Source of the DNA: DATLHO01 sp035539855
GTDB taxonomy: Bacteria > Bacteroidota > Ignavibacteria > OLB7
DNA length: 10,042 bases
NCBI GenBank assembly: GCA_035539855.1
Contig: DATLHO010000081.1
Coordinates: 1 to 10,042 of the forward strand
Reading direction: 5' to 3'
A program made the position numbers and the translations under genes. Shown here piece by piece: positions 6,345 through 10,042 of this stretch (position 1 is the stretch's first letter; the number at the start of each line of letters is the position of its first letter). Under the pieces are notes generated by a model. The model saw only the letters and a list, made by a program, of their open reading frames with translations, was not told the origin of the DNA and did no database searches.

Positions 6345-7496
6345 GTGACAACCGATGCCGACATGCTTCGCCAGCGCGTTCGCGAGCTCGAGATTCTCAC
6401 GGTGATCGCCGAGGCGTTGAACCGACCACTCGAGCTCCAGGAGTCGCTTGGGATCGCCCTTTCAAAGGTGTCCGAGCTGCTCTCGCTGCACACCGGCTGG
6501 GTGTACCTCCTCAACGAGGGGTCGGGTCTCCCCTATCTCGCCGCCACGCAGAATCTCCCACCCGGCCTCGCTTCGAACCCACGGCTGATGAGCGGCGGCT
6601 GCTACTGCATCGACACCTTCCTGGCGGGCGACCTCGAGGGCGCCGCAAACGTCAACGTCGTCGGCTGCAGCCGGCTCGCCGGACTCATGGGACAGGGCAG
6701 CGGAGGGCTCCGCTATCACTCGAGCATTCCGCTCGAGTGCGGCGACCGCAAGCTCGGCGTGCTCAACGTCGCGACCGCCGACTGGCGTGAGCTGACGGCG
6801 TCGGAGCTTGGGATCCTGCGTACCGTCGGCGACATGATCGGCCTTGCGATCGAGCGCGCGCGGCTCGCGACGATCGCGGGCCGCGTCCGGACGATCGACG
6901 AGTGCAACCGCCTCGCGCGCGAGACACACGATGCGCTCACGCACGATCTCGCGGGAATCGTCTCGCGCCTCGAGAGTCTGGAGCGACTCCTCGACGAAGG
7001 CCCCGACATCGATCGCGCGCGGGAGCATCTCGCGCGCTCCTGCGAGCACGCTCGCGCGAGCCTCGAGCGGGCACGGCAGTCGTCGCACGACCTGCGCGCT
7101 GCACCTCTGGAGGGTCGCACAATCGTCGAGGCGCTCGAAGAGCTCGCGCTGCGAACCGAGCGCGAGTCGCAACTGGAGATCACGTTCGAAACCCGCGGAG
7201 CCGGCCGTCGGCCCTCGGCGCGCATCGAGCTGGGACTCTACCAGATCGCGCAGCAGGCGCTGGCAGCGATCATCGCACGCGACACCTCGCGCAACGTGCG
7301 CATCCTCCTCTCGATGTCCCTCAACCGCGCACGCCTGACGATCGACGACGACGGCACCGCCTTCGACGCCGGCGAGCCCCACGGCAGCCAGACCCTCGTC
7401 GCAATCGCCGAACGAGGAAACGCAATCGGCGGGAGGATAGAGGTGGCGGTGATTCCGGGATTCGGGACGCGGCTGGTGGTGGCGGTGGCTGGATGA
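6345..7496 (+). CDS. GAF-domain sensor histidine kinase (HisKA_3 / NarL-partner type) with a degenerate ATPase domain
   Basis: About 383 residues from GTG 6345. Alternative starts are TTG 6330 and ATG 6363; none has a clear ribosome-binding site. A GAF domain spans about 15-170 and carries CYC (86-88), C108 and C132, which could bind a cofactor. A dimerisation/phosphoacceptor helix follows with RLARETHDALTHDLAGI (189-205), in which H195 is the likely phosphorylated residue. The C-terminal HATPase domain is degraded. The N-box reads QIAQQALAAIIARD (300-313) with no Asn, the G1 box is DDGTAFD instead of DDGxGF, and the G2 loop is GSQTLVAI. ERGNAIGG and PGFGT remain. It may be a poor or inactive kinase, or act as a partner. 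No response regulator is adjacent. It lies 31 bp after cruF and could be co-transcribed. Its TGA stop lies in the left terminus of element B. Confidence 0.75.
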   Translation: MTTDADMLRQRVRELEILTVIAEALNRPLELQESLGIALSKVSELLSLHTGWVYLLNEGSGLPYLAATQNLPPGLASNPRLMSGGCYCIDTFLAGDLEGAANVNVVGCSRLAGLMGQGSGGLRYHSSIPLECGDRKLGVLNVATADWRELTASELGILRTVGDMIGLAIERARLATIAGRVRTIDECNRLARETHDALTHDLAGIVSRLESLERLLDEGPDIDRAREHLARSCEHARASLERARQSSHDLRAAPLEGRTIVEALEELALRTERESQLEITFETRGAGRRPSARIELGLYQIAQQALAAIIARDTSRNVRILLSMSLNRARLTIDDDGTAFDAGEPHGSQTLVAIAERGNAIGGRIEVAVIPGFGTRLVVAVAG

Positions 7497-7738
7497 GGTC
7501 AGATGTTAGAGGTTAGAGGTCAGATGTCACGAGGCGGTTGGTAGTGGGCGTCGATTTGGGCGTTGGGGGTTTTGGTTATTTGCTTTTTGTTATTGGTTTT
7601 TTGTGAGGACGATGTTCTGGTCGCCAATAACCAATAACCAATAACAAACACCCAGAAACGAAACCTCGCCCCCAACGCCTCTGCGCCTCGTGACATCTAA
7701 CATCTGACATCTGACCTCTAACATCTAACTCCTCATCG
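7491..7738. repeat. Element B: nested palindromic spacer of 7-bp periodic repeats between convergent genes
   Basis: Ordered outside to inside, the perfectly paired parts are: GATGAGG (7492-7498) with CCTCATC (7731-7737); five left heptads (7495-7529: GAGGTCA, GATGTTA, GAGGTTA, GAGGTCA, GATGTCA) opposite five right heptads of the TGACATC/TAACATC/TGACCTC kind (7691-7725); CGAGGCG (7530-7536) with CGCCTCG (7684-7690); GCGTTGGGGG (7560-7569) with CCCCCAACGC (7669-7678); and TTTGTTATTGGTT (7586-7598) with AACCAATAACAAA (7636-7648). The centre is only some 20-30 bp. CCAATAA is repeated three times at 7624-7644. The whole could fold into a long cruciform or RNA hairpin. Between convergent genes it may serve as a bidirectional transcription terminator, although no simple stem plus U-run is present. 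It belongs to the same family as element A. Confidence 0.88.
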
Positions 7739-9173
7739 CAAACTCCTCTTCCGGCGAGAGGATCAACCTCTTTCGGCCGATTACTGCGAAGTAGACGAGG
7801 CCAAGGGCGAACCAGATGGCGGCGGCGATGGCGACCTTCTGGTAGACGGGGTCGCTGATGAAGAGGGCGACGAGGGTGACGCCGGAGAGCAGCAGCGTGA
7901 TGACCGCGCCGGGCACTCCCGTCGGACTGCGATACGGACGCGGGATGTCGGGCATGCGCCGGCGCAGCAGGATGAACGAGAGCATCTGCAGCATGTACGA
8001 GACGACCGCTCCGAAGACCGCCATGCTCAGGAGCATGGCGCCGAGTGGACTCTTCGGTCCGGCGAAGTGGATGGCGAGCGCCACTGCGTATCCGATGAGC
8101 GCGCCGACGATGAGTGCGATGTGCGGCGTCTTGCGCGTGCGGTGCACGAGCGAGAGAAACGTCGGGAAGTAGCCGGCGCGCGAGAGCGAGTAGATCTGCC
8201 GGCCGTACGCGAAGATGATCGAGTGAAAGCTCGCGATCAGTCCCGCGACCGCGACGAGCGCCATCAGCTTGGTCCCGAATCCGGTTCCGAGGATCGCGAC
8301 GAATCCGTCGTACAGCGGATGATCCGATGTGCCGATCGCCGCGACTCCCGGTGCGAGACTCGAGTTGATCACCAGGACGAGAAGCGACGAGATGATGAGC
8401 GTGATCATCCCGAGCACCATTCCACGCGGAATGTCCCGCTGCGGATTGACCGTCTCCTCCGCCGCGAGTGGCAGCTCCTCGATGCCCAGGAAAAACCAGA
8501 TCGCGAACGGAAGTGCCGCGATGATGCCGAACAACCCCTTCGGAAACCATGCCGTCCCTCCGGCGTCGGGCGTCATGTTCAGCGCGTACCGCGCGAAGTC
8601 GACGTGGGGAATCGCGGCGACGAAGAAGACGACGAGCACCGCGAGGGCGACGATGGCAATGAACAACGTGAACCGGAACGACGCCTCGACTCCGACGATG
8701 TTCAGTCCGACGAAAACGCCGTAGCACAGCAGCCACCAGAGCGGATCGTACGTCGTCGGTGTTCCGAAGACCGCGCTGAGGTATCCGCTCGCGCCGACGA
8801 CGATCACCGCCGGCGTCAGGATATACTCCATGTTCTCGGCGAGGCCGGTCACGTAGCCGCCCCACGGTCCCATCGCCGAGCGCGCAAAGCTGTACGCGCC
8901 GCCGGTATGCGGCAGCGCCGCGGACATCTCGGCGATGCTGAACGACAGCGCCAGATACATTGCCGCGATCACGAGCGTCGCGACGAGAAGTCCGCCGAAG
9001 CCGCCGGAGGCAAGGCCGAAGTTCCAGCCGAAGAAATCACCCGAGATCACGGCGCCAACGCCGAGTCCCCAGATGTGGATCGCTCTGGCGTAGCGCTTGA
9101 GCTGGCGAGAGTCGAAGTACTCCTTTTCGACGCTCGTGTAGGTGACGCCTGCGGGAACTGCTTTCTCAGCCAT
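7725..9173 (-). CDS. eat: APC-superfamily amino acid/amine permease, ethanolamine permease type
   Basis: A 482-residue inner-membrane transporter with about 12 hydrophobic helices. The first helix region AIHIWGLGVGAVISGDFFGWNFGL (about 31-54), followed by GGFGGLL, is what I associate with ethanolamine permeases (TIGR00908 type). The APC-family stretch AEMSAALPHTGGAYSFARSAMGPWGG follows, then FLGIEELPLAAEETVNPQRDIPRG in the middle. The likely substrate is ethanolamine; another small amine or amino acid cannot be excluded, and no ethanolamine ammonia-lyase genes are in the window. GAGG (9180-9183 on this strand) lies 6 nt before the ATG and supports this start. The gene is convergent with the sensor kinase gene and divergent from the patatin-like gene. 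Its TAG stop (7725-7727) overlaps the outermost TAACATC heptad of element B. Confidence 0.83.
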   Translation of the reverse strand: MAEKAVPAGVTYTSVEKEYFDSRQLKRYARAIHIWGLGVGAVISGDFFGWNFGLASGGFGGLLVATLVIAAMYLALSFSIAEMSAALPHTGGAYSFARSAMGPWGGYVTGLAENMEYILTPAVIVVGASGYLSAVFGTPTTYDPLWWLLCYGVFVGLNIVGVEASFRFTLFIAIVALAVLVVFFVAAIPHVDFARYALNMTPDAGGTAWFPKGLFGIIAALPFAIWFFLGIEELPLAAEETVNPQRDIPRGMVLGMITLIISSLLVLVINSSLAPGVAAIGTSDHPLYDGFVAILGTGFGTKLMALVAVAGLIASFHSIIFAYGRQIYSLSRAGYFPTFLSLVHRTRKTPHIALIVGALIGYAVALAIHFAGPKSPLGAMLLSMAVFGAVVSYMLQMLSFILLRRRMPDIPRPYRSPTGVPGAVITLLLSGVTLVALFISDPVYQKVAIAAAIWFALGLVYFAVIGRKRLILSPEEEFAMRS

Positions 9174-9230
9174 GAAGTGCCTCGTGCGTTGGGCTCGTGC
9201 ATTGGCCTTGGTGCCGGCTCTTCGTCGGGG

Positions 9231-9282
9231 TCGATCGCCGGTGTCGATCGCCGGTGTCGATCGCCGGTGTTGATCGCCGGTG
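9231..9282. repeat. Four 13-bp tandem repeats in a divergent promoter region
   Basis: TCGATCGCCGGTG is repeated at 9231-9243, 9244-9256 and 9257-9269. A fourth copy with one change (TTGATCGCCGGTG) is at 9270-9282. Each of the first three copies holds the palindrome CGATCG. The array lies 58 bp upstream of the permease start and 74 bp upstream of the patatin-like start. It could be a multi-copy regulator-binding site or a replication-slippage repeat. The open frames across it read as low-complexity peptides and are not convincing genes. Confidence 0.85.
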
Positions 9283-9291
9283 CTCGTCGAC

Positions 9292-9311
9292 GCGGCGGTG
9301 GGGACCGCCGC
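9292..9311. other. Perfect GC-rich hairpin/dyad in the divergent intergenic region
   Basis: GCGGCGGT (9292-9299) and ACCGCCGC (9304-9311) pair perfectly around a GGGG loop. No T-run follows on either strand, so it is not a typical terminator. It may be an operator dyad or an RNA leader structure for one of the flanking genes, or chance in GC-rich sequence. Confidence 0.5.
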
Positions 9312-9355
9312 AGGCTTCGCATAGCAATTCCGTGCCGTTCCACCGAATCACGTCC

Positions 9356-10042
9356 ATGACGATCATGAACCAGACCGATCAGCCGGAGCCGACAACCATT
9401 GCGATCGCCTGCGAGTCGGGTGGGTTTCGGTGCGTTTTCGTTCACGGGGTGCTCGATGCGCTGGAGGAGGCCGGCGTGCGCGCGGTCGCTTATGCGGCGG
9501 CCTCCGCATCGGTGCTCCCTGCCGCTCTTGCGGCGATTGGAAGCGCCAGGGAATCGGGCGTCGGGTACTGGCACGAGGCTCTCGAGGTGAGGATGCGCGA
9601 GGGGAATGGGATGAGTGAGATGGTGCTTGCCGGCCTGGCTCGGTACGCTCCGCGGATCGAGGACCGGCTCTTCGCCGAGGATGCTCCGCGCTTCGTGATC
9701 GCCGTCAGCGAGGTCGTCGATTGTCTCGTCGCCGAGGGCACGCAGGGAGCGCTCGCCTCGCGAATGGGCCGCGAGCAGTTGCTGGCGATGGCCCGCGGCG
9801 ACGCCTCGTGGGCCGACGCAGCTCTTCGCGCGGTGATGTTCGATACGCACGACGGCGGCGAGCGCCGTCTCGATCGCGGGAGTTTCCGCGAGGCTGCGTA
9901 TGCCTCGTCGCGCATGCTGCACGCATGGCGCGTTCCGGCGACGATCGCGGGAAGGCCGTACATCGACGCGAGCTACACCGTCGGGTTTCCGGCGCGTGTG
10001 CTTGCCGAGGGCGGCGCGGCAACCATCGTCGCCATCGCCACC
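9356..10042 (+). CDS. Patatin-like phospholipase family protein, 3' end beyond the window, altered active-site motifs
   Basis: The frame is open from ATG 9356 to the window end (229 codons, no stop). ATG 9365 is an alternative start; neither has a clear ribosome-binding site. The N-terminal strand and glycine loop IAIACESGGFRCVFVHGVLDAL (15-36) is characteristic of patatin-like lipases, which use a Ser-Asp dyad to hydrolyse acyl esters. The nucleophile elbow, normally GxSxG, reads AASAS with Ser at 50. Later, MLHAWRVPATIAGRPYIDASY matches the region that precedes the catalytic Asp (204), but DGG/DGA is replaced by DAS. Both candidate catalytic residues remain, while the supporting glycines are gone, so activity is uncertain. 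Transcription is divergent from the permease. There is no signal peptide, so a cytoplasmic or membrane-surface location is likely. Confidence 0.75.
   Translation, partial: MTIMNQTDQPEPTTIAIACESGGFRCVFVHGVLDALEEAGVRAVAYAAASASVLPAALAAIGSARESGVGYWHEALEVRMREGNGMSEMVLAGLARYAPRIEDRLFAEDAPRFVIAVSEVVDCLVAEGTQGALASRMGREQLLAMARGDASWADAALRAVMFDTHDGGERRLDRGSFREAAYASSRMLHAWRVPATIAGRPYIDASYTVGFPARVLAEGGAATIVAIAT

Noticed and set aside
6462..7382. Long minus-strand open frame opposite the sensor kinase
   Set aside because: It is a codon shadow of the kinase gene, with no domain recognised and biased composition.
7491..7738. Insertion sequence or transposon with its own transposase
   Set aside because: No transposase-like frame is present in 248 bp and no clear direct target duplication is visible. 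At most it would be a non-autonomous element.
8067..9359. Long 430-residue open frame on the + strand opposite the permease
   Set aside because: Its composition (Arg, Asp and Glu rich, low complexity) is that of an antisense shadow in GC-rich DNA. The opposite strand encodes a clear 12-helix transporter.
9166..9366. Small minus-strand ORF of 66 residues with a CEAC motif, upstream of the permease (possible leader peptide)
   Set aside because: Most of it translates the 13-bp tandem repeats. It has only one Cys pair for a zinc ribbon and no ribosome-binding site, so it is probably spurious.
9047..9922. Minus-strand frame of 291 residues opposite the patatin-like gene
   Set aside because: It runs across the 13-bp repeats and overlaps the permease start. 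It has no recognisable motifs, while the + strand frame has patatin signatures.

Overview
The window is GC-rich bacterial chromosome with closely packed genes. Most of it is a carotenoid (pigment) cluster on the + strand, running from the 5' edge to about 6.3 kb. I cannot place the organism firmly. The high GC, the combination of CruF-type and CrtA-type carotenoid enzymes, and the palindromic spacers suggest an environmental lineage such as Acidobacteriota or Gemmatimonadota, but this is a weak inference.

Layout. (1) 1-596: C-terminal part of a CrtI-family carotenoid desaturase, cut by the window edge. (2) 591-894: a palindromic, AT-biased spacer (element A) built from 7-bp periodic repeats. 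(3) 873-6313: a tight, mostly overlapping run of six genes: an alpha/beta hydrolase with Cys at the nucleophile position and no canonical start codon, an exported thioredoxin-fold protein lacking the CxxC cysteines, a CrtA-like spheroidene monooxygenase, a family 2 glycosyltransferase of the CruC/CruG/CrtQ kind, a second CrtI-family desaturase (CrtD-like), and a CruF-type carotenoid 1,2-hydratase. (4) 6345-7496: a GAF-domain, HisKA_3-type sensor kinase with a degraded ATP-binding domain and no response regulator beside it. (5) 7491-7738: a second palindromic spacer of the same type (element B), between convergent genes. (6) 7725-9173, minus strand: an APC-superfamily permease closest to ethanolamine permeases. 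(7) 9174-9355: a divergent intergenic region with four 13-bp tandem repeats and a perfect GC-rich hairpin. (8) 9356 to the end: an incomplete patatin-like protein with altered active-site motifs.

How the genes may work together (inference). CrtI-type desaturation gives an acyclic polyene. CruF would hydrate a psi end to a 1-hydroxy group, the CrtD-like enzyme would desaturate at C-3,4, CrtA would add a 2-keto group, and the glycosyltransferase would add a sugar. The expected product is an acyclic hydroxy/keto carotenoid glycoside. Phytoene synthase and prenyl synthase genes are not in the window; they may lie upstream.

The most unusual feature is the pair of nested palindromes. Both are made of 7-bp periodic arms (TGACATC-like outer, CCAATAA-like inner) and end in short inverted termini of the form GGWTGAGG. 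These termini sit on the ends of the neighbouring genes: the TGA in each left terminus is the upstream gene's stop codon, and the right end of element A occupies the place where the hydrolase start codon should be.
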